From Salinimonas marina (GTDB lineage: Bacteria; Pseudomonadota; Gammaproteobacteria; Enterobacterales; Alteromonadaceae), in the NCBI RefSeq assembly GCF_015644725.1, contig NZ_CP064795.1, positions 2,540,501 to 2,604,500 of the forward strand: a stretch of DNA of 64,000 nucleotides, read 5' to 3'. The notes under the pieces are model-generated. The model was not told where the DNA came from and made no database searches. It saw only the letters and a list, made by a program, of their open reading frames with translations. Positions 8,783 through 17,620 of this stretch are shown in pieces. A program made the position numbers and the translations under genes. How positions within the stretch are numbered: the stretch's first letter is position 1; each line of letters starts with the position of its first letter.

Positions 8783-11700
8783 GCGGACACCTCCTGTTGT
8801 TGGCGACGGGCAGCAATTCGGCTGGAAATGGCATTGGTTTTTGGCTGCACTACCTGCAACTGACGACTGACCTTGTCAATGAGATAACGATTTTCGAACA
8901 GGCTGAGTACTTCCGATTCGGGATTGGGAAAGGCTCCCACTACGCTGATATTGTTATTATGACAAGCATCAAAAATTTTCTTTACGTTGCTTTGGTGCAG
9001 CGTGCCCAGCTCATCGATGGGCCAGTGGACCACGGTATTTTCATCCCCACGTAATAACCGGGTAAACGCCAGCAGAAATTTGCACAAAATCATATAGGCC
9101 ATTCCATGACTGGAAGACTCATTTAACTGCCGGTCGGTACGGATCACCAGATCGCTGTTGCCTTCTCGCAGGTGCAGTTCAATATCCAGCAGCTTGCTGA
9201 TACCACCACCTAGCGCGGCTCTGCCTAAGATATCGAGTACTTTACGCATACTCTGACCGTATTCCTCTGCCGGTAGCTGCGCCGAGCCATCATCGATCCA
9301 GGCTTCGTAATGTTCGCGAAACTGCTTTAGTTCAGGCCAGAACTCCAATTCGCTGATACGTGAGCGAATCTTAACGGCTGAGTCTGACACCCCATCCAGA
9401 AACAGTTCGCCATCTACCTCCTGCGAAATACGGCGGCTTTGAGAAACGATGCGCTTATCGATATCGGCCAGCACAAAATAGTACTGGGTTAAATCCGCGC
9501 CAAAAATCCGGCCCTGCTCTTTAAGCCCCTGTAACTTCTGCGGCACAATAACATTAAGCAGTTGGGCCAGGTGCGCTACCATGCGTCGGTGATCGATTGA
9601 CTTGATGCCCTGAGCATTGGTAGTGGCACATTCTTCGCGTGCCCGTTCCCAGGTGTCGGATAAGCCGGTGCCGGCCTGCGCGGCAATCAGCTGATCAAAG
9701 CGTTCAATATAATTTTTGACATCTGCCACCAGCGTTTCACGTTGCTGAAGTAACTCCTGGACCCGGGACACCCGTTGACTGATGCTCAGTTCATCCTGCT
9801 TCAGTGTCTCACTCACCTGGTGTTTGGGCAGATTAAGCCGGCCCAGGGTTTTGTTGAGGTTACGCACCTTCTCCTGCTGATCTGAAGCGGTATGCAACGC
9901 AGCTTCCAGCTGTTCGTACTGCTGCTGGTACTGATCTCGCTGCTCGCGATACAACGCCAGTTTGGATGCCAGGCTGCGCTCTGCCTCTGCCAGCTGCTTG
10001 CGGGCATCACTCAACGCGCTCTGCCAGCTGACTTTCTGGGTGATAAAGGTATGCTGGTACCAGCGCTCAAAGTCGGCCACCAGATGGCGCTGACTTTCGG
10101 TTTGCTGAATTTTACTTTTCAATGCTTTCTGACGCTTTTTCAGCTGCCCGATTTCATCTACATCCACGCCGCGCTGATTAAGCTCATTGCTTAGCCAGCC
10201 TTCAAGTTCCTGACGTTCGCTGGCAGCCATCGTTTTGGCCTGGCGAATTTCACTGTCGATCTGGGTCAGCCGGGTGTTGATATCGCTGAGTAACTGCTGC
10301 CAGTGGAAACTGTGTTCGGACTGGGTTTCCCCCTGCTGTTGTTTTACCTTATCGCGCTCTTGTTGGAACTGGCTTTGAATTTTTTGCTGTGCCTGTTCAT
10401 TGCTTGCCAGTTGCGCTTTGATTTTTGTCCGGCGCTGGCTTAACGCCTGCTGATACTCACTTTGCAAGCTTTCTCGATCTTGTTGGGTACGTTTGCGGGT
10501 CGACTCGGCGCTGCGAACCGCATTATCCTGCTTAGAAAGCGTCAGCTCACAGTGACGGACCGCTTCATTTGCCTGCGCCAGCAAGCTTTCCTGCTCGTTT
10601 TGCTGCTCATGTATCACCGTCAGCTGAGCCTGGCCGCTTTGCAGCTGCTGTTGTAACTGCTGTTCTGAGTGAGCGTATTCTGGGGTATCCAGTGCTTCAG
10701 TGGCCAGCCGCATCCCAAAGATGTGGTTCTCGTGGTGCTCAGAGTCTGCCACCAGCCCGGGGGCCAGATCAGTACGTTCCAGCAACTCCGGACGGATTAT
10801 CTTGCCTACTGTGGTTTCCCAGCGATCCACATTTTTATGCAAAAACTCCAGCAAGGAGCCTTCGCCGGGATACAGCAATTGCTGAACGCCAGCAATAACC
10901 TTTTCCTGTTCTGCGTACTGTAAACGTAGCCTTTCCAGCTGTTTATCCACCTGGCTGCGGTGCTGCACCGCTTTGTGATGGGCTTGCTGCGCCGAGCGGT
11001 ATTCACTTCTGGCAGCATCCTCATTAATCGTGGCTTCTTTAACCGCTGCATCCATCAAATCCAGTTGTGACTGTTCAAATTCATTAAAGCCCGTATTCGT
11101 GACGGTGGCATTAAGTTCGGCATGGGATACTTTGAGGCTACTGAGGCGTTGCTGTGTATCATCATTTAGTTTTTGCAGTTGCTCTGCAAACTGTTGTTTT
11201 AAGTCATGCAGACCATCACGCTCACGTTGTTGTTGCTCAGCGTACTTTTCAGCCGTTTGCTGCCGATTTTGCGCCAGCTCTTCCAGGGTCGCGGCCAATC
11301 GCTCGCCCTGCTCTGCCAGCTGGCGGGAGTACGCGGACTCAACATCCTGATGCTGTTCGGTAAGCAAGTTATAGCGGTTACTGACGGTGGTAAGCTCGTT
11401 TTGCCACTGACCCAGGCTGGCCACATCGTCTTTTAACTGATCGATGTTTTGTTGTTGCCAGTGTTCATATTCCTGTTCCACGGTTTCCAGCTCGCTGCTG
11501 TACTTTTCAACGTCCGCGCGGGCTCCCGATAAGGTCTGGTTTAACGTATCCCGCTGGCTGTGCCATTCTGTTTCACACTGTTTTTTAGCAAACTCATTGT
11601 CTTTAAGGTCTGCCTTGGTGTTCTCCACCCGGGCATCCAGTACCGAGATGTCGGTCTCAAAACAGGCGGCTAATTCTGCCAGGCCCGATTCGGTATCACT

Positions 11701-12477
11701 AAGGGCAAGATCGGCTTGTTCCAGCCGCGCAAATTCGGGCCGAATGCGTTCAAACTGTTTGATCAGATGACACTCGCGGATCCAGTCATCGACCCGCTGG
11801 CGACTTAACCCAGAGGTGGGCGGCTGCACCCCATCCTCTTCCAGGATAGCGGCAATCATGGCTTTTATGGTTTCCATTTTGCCTTCTTTGGAGTGCACCG
11901 CTTTGGCCAGCTTTTCCATATGCCGAATATGCGTTTGCCGGGCACACAAACTAAAGCTACGTGAATACCCCAGCAGTTCCCGGGCGTTACTGCTATGGTT
12001 TAAGACGCTATGATCGTTTTGCAATATAGCCCTGAAATCTTTGGTGTTCAGCTGACTGGTCACCAGCACATTGTTGCGTTTCATATTGCGGGCAATTTCG
12101 GTGCTGCTGAGGCTGGTATATTTGCCCTTTTTCTGAGAAACCAGGTAGTCTTCCAGCTCAAACGCTTTACCGATAAACCGATAATTCACCCCATTACCGG
12201 TGGAACTTAATACCGCCTGACACAGCTGCCCATCCGCTCGGGTATACTCGTAGATAATAAAGCTGGAGGTTCGGGGTAAATACCAGCGCTCGAAACTGTC
12301 GCGGGTCGCCGGTACTACCCGACTGGGATACTCGCCGTAAAATACCGGAATCAGACGCTGTAAGGTGGTTTTACCCGAAGCATTGGTACCGCAAATATTG
12401 GTGTGTCCTTCGAGTTTGAGCTCCACGATGCCAGGTAAATGAGTATCAATAAGGATGATGCGTTTTAAACCAGCCAT
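8779..12477 (-). CDS. SMC-like ATPase, MksB/DUF3584-type
   Basis: 1232 residues. An N-terminal P-loop GTNASGKTT (30-38) follows the ILIDTHLPG...LEGHTNICG opening. Two very long Gln/Glu-rich coiled coils (about 270-520 and 620-960) flank a globular hinge-like part (about 540-600: LLEFLHKNVDRWETTVGKII). The C-terminal head has an atypical signature (NESSSHGMAYMILCKFLLAF, about 1116) and Walker B HWPIDELGTLH with DE at 1155-1156. This is the layout of condensin-like SMC proteins, closest by recollection to the MksB/DUF3584 group rather than to Smc or MukB. AAAGG lies 5 bases before the ATG. It is first gene of a three-gene operon with 4-bp overlaps. No JetD/MksG nuclease is adjacent, so a chromosome-organising role is more likely than plasmid defence. 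Confidence 0.78.
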   Translation of the reverse strand: MAGLKRIILIDTHLPGIVELKLEGHTNICGTNASGKTTLQRLIPVFYGEYPSRVVPATRDSFERWYLPRTSSFIIYEYTRADGQLCQAVLSSTGNGVNYRFIGKAFELEDYLVSQKKGKYTSLSSTEIARNMKRNNVLVTSQLNTKDFRAILQNDHSVLNHSSNARELLGYSRSFSLCARQTHIRHMEKLAKAVHSKEGKMETIKAMIAAILEEDGVQPPTSGLSRQRVDDWIRECHLIKQFERIRPEFARLEQADLALSDTESGLAELAACFETDISVLDARVENTKADLKDNEFAKKQCETEWHSQRDTLNQTLSGARADVEKYSSELETVEQEYEHWQQQNIDQLKDDVASLGQWQNELTTVSNRYNLLTEQHQDVESAYSRQLAEQGERLAATLEELAQNRQQTAEKYAEQQQRERDGLHDLKQQFAEQLQKLNDDTQQRLSSLKVSHAELNATVTNTGFNEFEQSQLDLMDAAVKEATINEDAARSEYRSAQQAHHKAVQHRSQVDKQLERLRLQYAEQEKVIAGVQQLLYPGEGSLLEFLHKNVDRWETTVGKIIRPELLERTDLAPGLVADSEHHENHIFGMRLATEALDTPEYAHSEQQLQQQLQSGQAQLTVIHEQQNEQESLLAQANEAVRHCELTLSKQDNAVRSAESTRKRTQQDRESLQSEYQQALSQRRTKIKAQLASNEQAQQKIQSQFQQERDKVKQQQGETQSEHSFHWQQLLSDINTRLTQIDSEIRQAKTMAASERQELEGWLSNELNQRGVDVDEIGQLKKRQKALKSKIQQTESQRHLVADFERWYQHTFITQKVSWQSALSDARKQLAEAERSLASKLALYREQRDQYQQQYEQLEAALHTASDQQEKVRNLNKTLGRLNLPKHQVSETLKQDELSISQRVSRVQELLQQRETLVADVKNYIERFDQLIAAQAGTGLSDTWERAREECATTNAQGIKSIDHRRMVAHLAQLLNVIVPQKLQGLKEQGRIFGADLTQYYFVLADIDKRIVSQSRRISQEVDGELFLDGVSDSAVKIRSRISELEFWPELKQFREHYEAWIDDGSAQLPAEEYGQSMRKVLDILGRAALGGGISKLLDIELHLREGNSDLVIRTDRQLNESSSHGMAYMILCKFLLAFTRLLRGDENTVVHWPIDELGTLHQSNVKKIFDACHNNNISVVGAFPNPESEVLSLFENRYLIDKVSRQLQVVQPKTNAISSRIAARRQQQEVSA

Positions 12478-12640
12478 AAAAACCTTTGTAGTTGGGTAGC
12501 AAAAGCTGCTTTGTTGTTATTATAAAAGGCTAAAAAAGCGGCGTTGTGGCCGCGCCTTCCTGCCCTTGCCGGCGGGCTATTTTGCCAAAAAAAGCGCTGA
12601 GAAGGTAGTGTTGTAAACAATATGATCGGTTTGCACATAC

Positions 12641-12670
12641 AAAAATGCCGGCGTACGTACCGGCATTTTT
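12641..12670. terminator. Bidirectional terminator hairpin after ffh
   Basis: AAAAATGCCGG and CCGGCATTTTT form a perfect 11-bp inverted repeat around an 8-base loop. The T-run sits on either strand. It lies downstream of ffh (minus strand) and separates it from the SMC-like operon. Confidence 0.88.
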
Positions 12671-12733
12671 TATCCAGCGACAGCTGGTGAATGGTCAAAC
12701 AGGCCACTGTCCCTGGCCATAGCGCGCCCTGGG

Positions 12734-14115
12734 CTACCGGGGCGGGAACATACCACCAGCGCCACCCGGTGGCATCATGCCTTTCATTTGGCGCATCATT
12801 TTTTTCATGCCGCCTCCAGACATCTTTTTCATCATCTTTTGCATCTGAGTGAACTGCTTAAGCAATCGATTCACATCCTGAATCTGCGTGCCTGACCCAG
12901 CCGCGATGCGACGCTTACGCGAGCCCTTGATAATATCAGGACGGGCGCGTTCGCCCGGGGTCATAGAACTGATGATGGCTTCCATCTGGTTAAACTGCTT
13001 ATCGTTGGCCTGATCTTTTATTTTATCCATCATGCCACCCATGCCCGGCATTTTATCCATCATGCCCATCATGCCGCCCATGTTTTTCATCTGCTCAAGC
13101 TGTTCTTTGAAATCTTGCAGATCGAAGCCTTTGCCTTTCTGAACTTTCTTCGCCAGCTTCTGCGCTTTGTCTTTATCGACTTTACGCTCAACATCTTCAA
13201 TCAGGCTTAATACATCGCCCATGCCCAGAATACGTGACGCCACCCGCTCGGGATGGAAAGGCTCTAAGGCATCGACTTTTTCGCCCATACCCAAAAACTT
13301 AATTGGCTTACCGGTAATTTTTCGGACCGACAGGGCCGCACCACCACGGGCATCACCATCGGCTTTGGTTAAGATCACCCCGGTAAGGGGTAACGCATCA
13401 TTAAAGGCTTTGGCTGTATTGGCCGCATCCTGACCCGTCATGGCATCGACCACGAACAGAGTTTCGATGGGTTTGACCGCCGCATGCAGCGCTTTAATTT
13501 CGTCCATCATGTCTGCATCAACATGCAGGCGACCTGCGGTATCGACTAACAGTACATCATAAAATTGTTTACGGGCCGTATCGATGGCCTCTTCGACAAT
13601 ATCCACCGGCTTTTGTAATACCGTGGACGGATGGAAGCCGACATTGACTTCCTCTGCCAGGGTTTCCAGCTGCTTAATAGCCGCCGGACGATAGATATCG
13701 GCACTGACCACCATGACCTTTTTCTTTTCACGCTCAGTCAGGTACTTAGCCAGCTTACCCACACTGGTGGTTTTACCCGCACCTTGCAAACCAGCCATCA
13801 GTACCACGGCGGGCGGCTGGGTCGCCAGGTTCAGCTTTTCATTCGCCTCCCCATGACCGATTCAAGCTCAGATTGCACAATCTTGATGAAAACCTGGCCG
13901 GGCTTGAGGCTTTTTGACACCTCGGTGCCCACGGCGCGGGCCTTCACCTGCGCGACAAATTCTTTGACCACCGGCAGTGCAACATCGGCTTCAAGCAGCG
14001 CCATACGCACTTCGCGCAGGGTATCTTTGATGTTGTCTTCGGTCAGTCGTCCCCGGCCACTCACATTTTTGAGGGTCTGGCCAAGACGTTCAGATAAATT
14101 CTCAAACATACACAA
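12734..14115 (-). CDS. ffh: Signal recognition particle protein Ffh (frameshifted)
   Basis: SRP54-type GTPase that binds 4.5S RNA and signal sequences and delivers ribosomes to FtsY. The N domain starts at 14115 (MCMFENLSERL). The G domain has the P-loop GLQGAGKTT, DTAGRLH and TKADGDARGG. The methionine-rich M domain (many MMKKM, GGMMGMMDKM) ends in a Gly/Pro-rich tail. The N domain and the rest are in different frames. Adding one base to the C4 run at 13849-13852 (plus-strand view) joins ESVMGEANEKLNLATQ and gives 460 residues, about the E. coli length of 453. Because ffh is essential, a real break is very unlikely; this is probably a sequencing deletion. Confidence 0.95.
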
Positions 14116-14413
14116 GAGTCTTCTTTGTTTGGTTAATGAGTCTAGTATAACGAAATTTGCGCAACGAACGTACCATCAGATGACGAAGATTTTTCTGATG
14201 AGGGGGAAAATAGCACGAGGTTAAGACCGTGCCGGGCTGTCCAAGCGTCATTATCTGTCTGATATGGTGATTCATAGCACTAAAAATCAAGCATATGGTT
14301 GAATTTTATCAACACTTACAGTAACAATACCCTCCTGTACAAAGGCCTGCATTATTCGCAGGCCAGCAAACTCAGGTAGCCCAATCCTAGATGCCGGTTC
14401 AACAGGACAATTC
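14116..14413. promoter_or_regulatory. Divergent intergenic region between ffh and ypjD
   Basis: 298 bp that must hold promoters for both directions. It contains a hairpin (GGCCTGC at 14344-14350 pairing with GCAGGCC at 14358-14364) in the ypjD leader, with no T-run. I see no gene in it. Confidence 0.4.
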
Positions 14414-15207
14414 ATGACCTCGCTTTTTGCCCCGATAGCGGTAATATTTTATGTTATTGCAGCAACCGTGCTGGTGCGCCGCTTTATTCATCATCAGGCC
14501 CCCCCTCATCAGGTTTGCCGTTAATACTTGCCGGTATCGGCTGTACCGCCCATGTGTTGTTTCTGACTAAAGCTATTATCCTGGCTCCGGGACAAAACAT
14601 GAGTATCACCAATGTATTGTCATTGGTCGCCTGGCTCATTACAGCTGCACTGCTGGTCTCTGCCAAAGTATTACCCAACCGTATTATGCTGCCCGTGGTA
14701 TTTACATTTGCGGCACTGACGGTACTGGCGTCATTGCTGATTCCGGTTAATCATATTATGCATATCGAACTGCATCCGGGTCTGGTGGTGCATATCACGT
14801 TGTCATTGTTTGCCTACGGCACCCTGGCTATTGCCTTTTTGTACGCGTTGCAGGTTTCCTACATTACGTTTCGGTTAAAACAAAAAGGCTCGTCACTGTT
14901 ACATTCCGGATTGCCGCCATTAACCCTGGTTGAAGGTCTGATGTTCCGGCTACTGCAAATTGGTACCGGCTTGCTGGTTATTTCATTATTGAGCGGGTTT
15001 ATTTTCTTAGATGACATGTTCAGTTTACAGTATGCCCATAAAACAGTGTTATCTATCCTGGCTCTGATCCTGTATATTTTTATGCTGGCAGGACAAACGC
15101 TCAGAGGCTGGCGGAGTCGCCAGTTAATTGTCATGAATATCATCGGCATTGTGTTACTTACACTCGCCTACTTTGGCAGTCGTTTTGTTCGGGAGGTACT
15201 GCTGTAA
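14414..15207 (+). CDS. ypjD: YpjD-like inner-membrane protein, CcsA/cytochrome c assembly family (frameshifted)
   Basis: Polytopic membrane protein of the CcsA/ResC-type heme-handling family, of uncertain role in bacteria carrying it next to ffh. The start at 14414 has an AGGAC site 8 bases upstream. The first frame stops after about 36 codons, and the second continues from about 14506. Adding one C to the C7 run at 14499-14505 joins HHQAPPSSGLPLILAG and gives 264 residues, essentially the E. coli length. About eight hydrophobic helices are visible, including the HPGLVVHITLSLFAYGTL segment. The order ffh(minus)-ypjD-corB is conserved in gammaproteobacteria and supports the call. Confidence 0.85.
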
Positions 15208-15225
15208 CCGGTGTTAAATAATTTT

Positions 15226-15289
15226 TAACCAGAATTCAGTCACACGCATGGGTAAATGCGGTACTGTACATTAAAAATTCTGTTGGTTA
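15226..15289. other. Possible structured leader before the CorC-like gene
   Basis: Inverted repeats TAACC-AGAATT (15226-15236) and AATTCT-gtt-GGTTA (15276-15289) enclose a smaller hairpin CGCAT/ATGCG (15245-15260), giving a nested stem arrangement about 45 bases before the start codon. No known riboswitch class is recognised. It could be an mRNA leader fold or chance pairing. Confidence 0.3.
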
Positions 15290-15333
15290 CGCAACACAAC
15301 ATTGAAAATCACCAAGGTATAGGAAACCCATAG

Positions 15334-16625
15334 TTGGACGCCATATCAACCAGCACGCTGTGTATTATACTGGCAGTGCTCATATTATTTTCTGCTTATT
15401 TCTCTAGTTCTGAAACCGGCATGATGTCGATAAACCGCTACCGGCTTAAGCATCTGCAAAATGAAGGGAACACCTCAGCGAAACGGGTTCAGAAGCTACT
15501 CGACCGCCCCGATCGGCTTATTGGTCTGATCCTGATCGGTAATAACCTGGTCAATATAGCAGCGTCTTCGATTGCAACCATTATCTGTACCCGGCTGTTT
15601 GGTGATTACTGGGGCTTTTTTGCCACAACTTTTGGGTTGACGCTGATCTTACTGATTTTTGCTGAAGTGACCCCGAAAACGCTGGCGGCGCTTTATCCTG
15701 AAAAAATCGCCTTTCCCAGCTCCGTAATTTTGCTGCCGCTGTTAACGGTGATGTATCCCTTTGTAGCCCTCATCAACAGTATTACCAACAGCATTTTGTA
15801 TATTCTGAGAATCAATCCCACCACAGGCAGCGACGACTCACTGAGTCGCGAAGAATTGCGCACCGTGGTGTATGAAGCCGGGGCCATGATTCCTAAAAAG
15901 CACCAGGATATGCTGGTCAGCATACTAGATCTGGAAAGCGTTACCGCTGAAGATATCATGGTGCCCCGCGCCGAAATTTTTGCTATCGATATCAACGATG
16001 ATTGGAAAAAAATTCAAAAGCAACTGACCAGCTCCCAGCACACCCGGGTGTTGTTGTATCGCGATCGTATCGATGACGCAGTGGGCTTTGTTCACGTGCG
16101 TGATGCATTGCGGTTGTTGTCGCGCGACCAGTTTACTAAAAGCAGCTTATTGCGGGCGGTGCGTGAAGTGTATTACACCCCCGAGTCCACGCCCTTGCAT
16201 ACCCTGATGTATAAGTTTCAAACCGAAAAAGAACGGATTGCGTTGGTGGTAGATGAGTACGGCGACATCATGGGCTGGTAACGCTGGAAGATATTCTGGA
16301 AGAGATTGTGGGCGACTTTACCACTAGCATGGTGCCGGACCACAGCAAAGAAGCACATTTGCAGCAAGATGGCAGCGTGCTGGTCGATGGCAGTGCGAAT
16401 ATCCGTGATTTAAATCGGGAAATGGAATGGAACCTGCCTACCGAGGGGCCCAAAACATTAAATGGCTTGATTTTAGAGTATCTGGAAGAAATTCCTGAGA
16501 ATCGGGTGAGTGTTCGGCTATCCGGCTACCCTATCGAAATTGTGGATATTACAGAGAACATGATCAAGACCGTCAGGATAATGCCTGAGTATTATCTGGC
16601 GCAAAGCGACGGCTCTGACGATTAA
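15334..16625 (+). CDS. CNNM/CorC-type transporter or regulator (YfjD/CorB-like), frameshifted
   Basis: Inner-membrane HlyC/CorC-family protein, linked in other bacteria to magnesium/cobalt efflux. A TTG start is used with AGGAAA about 6 bases upstream. The N-terminal CNNM membrane domain (about 1-190) has IGLILIGNNLVNI and FAEVTPKTLAALYPE. A CBS-domain pair follows (EDIMVPRAEIFAID, ALVVDEYGD) and then a CorC-associated C-terminal domain (DGSANIRDLNREMEW). The frame breaks at GDIMG; one G added to the G3 run at 16272-16274 restores GDIMGLVTLEDILEEIVGD and gives 430 residues. It lies downstream of ypjD, as in E. coli (yfjD). Confidence 0.87.
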
Positions 16626-16801
16626 TCGGACGTATCGGCCCGGCGCGCCAGCGCCTGGGCTTTGGCCGCGGCGACTTTCTGGGATAAGTTAGTTAACTTT
16701 CCCATCAGTTGACGCAACTCATCGTCATCACGTAAATCCGCCTCAGCCATATGACTTTCCAGCGAATGCCGTAACATTTCGGGGATTGATTTGGTGGTCA
16801 T
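16622..16801 (-). CDS. Small hypothetical protein (59 residues), convergent overlap with the CorC-like gene
   Basis: A short open frame from ATG at 16801 to TAA at 16622. The product is helical and charged, with no membrane segment. It starts MTTKSIPEMLRHSLESHM, has an acidic turn (DLRDDDELRQ) and ends in an Ala/Arg-rich helix (KVAAAKAQALARRAD). The composition is protein-like and the codon bias is that of the neighbours. Its stop overlaps the stop of the convergent CorC-like gene by 4 bp. The ribosome site is weak. It lies downstream of sixA on the same strand, 147 bp away. Function unknown. Confidence 0.55.
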   Translation of the reverse strand: MTTKSIPEMLRHSLESHMAEADLRDDDELRQLMGKLTNLSQKVAAAKAQALARRADTSD

Positions 16802-16948
16802 TACCGTTGCTCATTAACGCGACTGCCCTGTCCGTTAGGGAAGAATCATGTCGCAGCCTCTCACTTAGAGTATGTATCGGACCGGTAACATTTTTCTAAA
16901 GCGCAACACTAATAAAAAATAGTGGCCTGTGAGCTGGCAGGAAAAGAT

Positions 16949-17449
16949 CTACCCCTGATAATGCTCCAGTAACTCACCTTGATGACGAACGAGAGAATAA
17001 CGAATAACGGCGACCGACCCCGTAGCAAACAACGCGGTTCGCTGTGTTCGGCAAAGCTCATCGACAAAATAGCTGACAAAGGGCATGTGGCTGACCACCA
17101 ACACATTATTCATTGGCAATTTACGGGCCTGAGCAAGCATTGCATCGATGTAATCGTGGGCCAGTCGCACATCCCCATCCGGAATAATATCGTCGCACAA
17201 CTGCATCTCACTGAACTTATTATCCTCTGTCATCATATCAAAGGTCTGGCGGGTTCGCTGATACGGCGAAACCAATGCCAGATCAATAGCATGATCCGGG
17301 CTGTACTTAGCCAGCCAGCGTGAGGTGGTTACCGCCTGGGTACGCCCGAAGTCGGTGAGCTTGCGTGACTTATCGTCGCGACGTAAGTCTTCTGCCTCTC
17401 CGTGGCGCATGATAAATAGCAAAATGGAATCGCTGCTTTGACGTGACAT
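16949..17449 (-). CDS. sixA: Phosphohistidine phosphatase SixA
   Basis: 166-residue histidine-phosphatase-superfamily protein. SixA removes phosphate from histidine in phosphorelay or PTS-Ntr proteins. The catalytic RHG motif is near the N-terminus (LFIMRHGEAEDL), with a second conserved Arg (SPYQRTRQTFDMM), an acidic proton donor region (DIIPDGD) and the distal His (VVSHMPFVSYFVDEL). The length matches short SixA proteins. It is divergently oriented from the M16 protease gene, with a 171-bp shared upstream region. Confidence 0.88.
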   Translation of the reverse strand: MSRQSSDSILLFIMRHGEAEDLRRDDKSRKLTDFGRTQAVTTSRWLAKYSPDHAIDLALVSPYQRTRQTFDMMTEDNKFSEMQLCDDIIPDGDVRLAHDYIDAMLAQARKLPMNNVLVVSHMPFVSYFVDELCRTQRTALFATGSVAVIRYSLVRHQGELLEHYQG

Positions 17450-17620
17450 AACATTACTAATAAGATGAGATACTGCTCTTTAACGATAGCAGAAGGCGTA
17501 TTTATAACCTAGAGATAATGTTCGAATTCTTTGGTATCTCATACTAATGTTTAAGTCAGGGAATTAGTGGAGTGTGTTGATTCCTTAAAATGCAGTAAAA
17601 CCCAATGAATTGAGGGCATT

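Noticed and set aside
6930..12477. Complete Wadjet (JetABCD) defence system
   Set aside because: No JetD-like nuclease gene is adjacent and the gene order differs; a condensin-like operon is the safer call.
12465..12707. 80-codon minus-strand frame upstream of the SMC-like gene
   Set aside because: It runs through the terminator and the SMC start, has no ribosome site and an unprotein-like composition.
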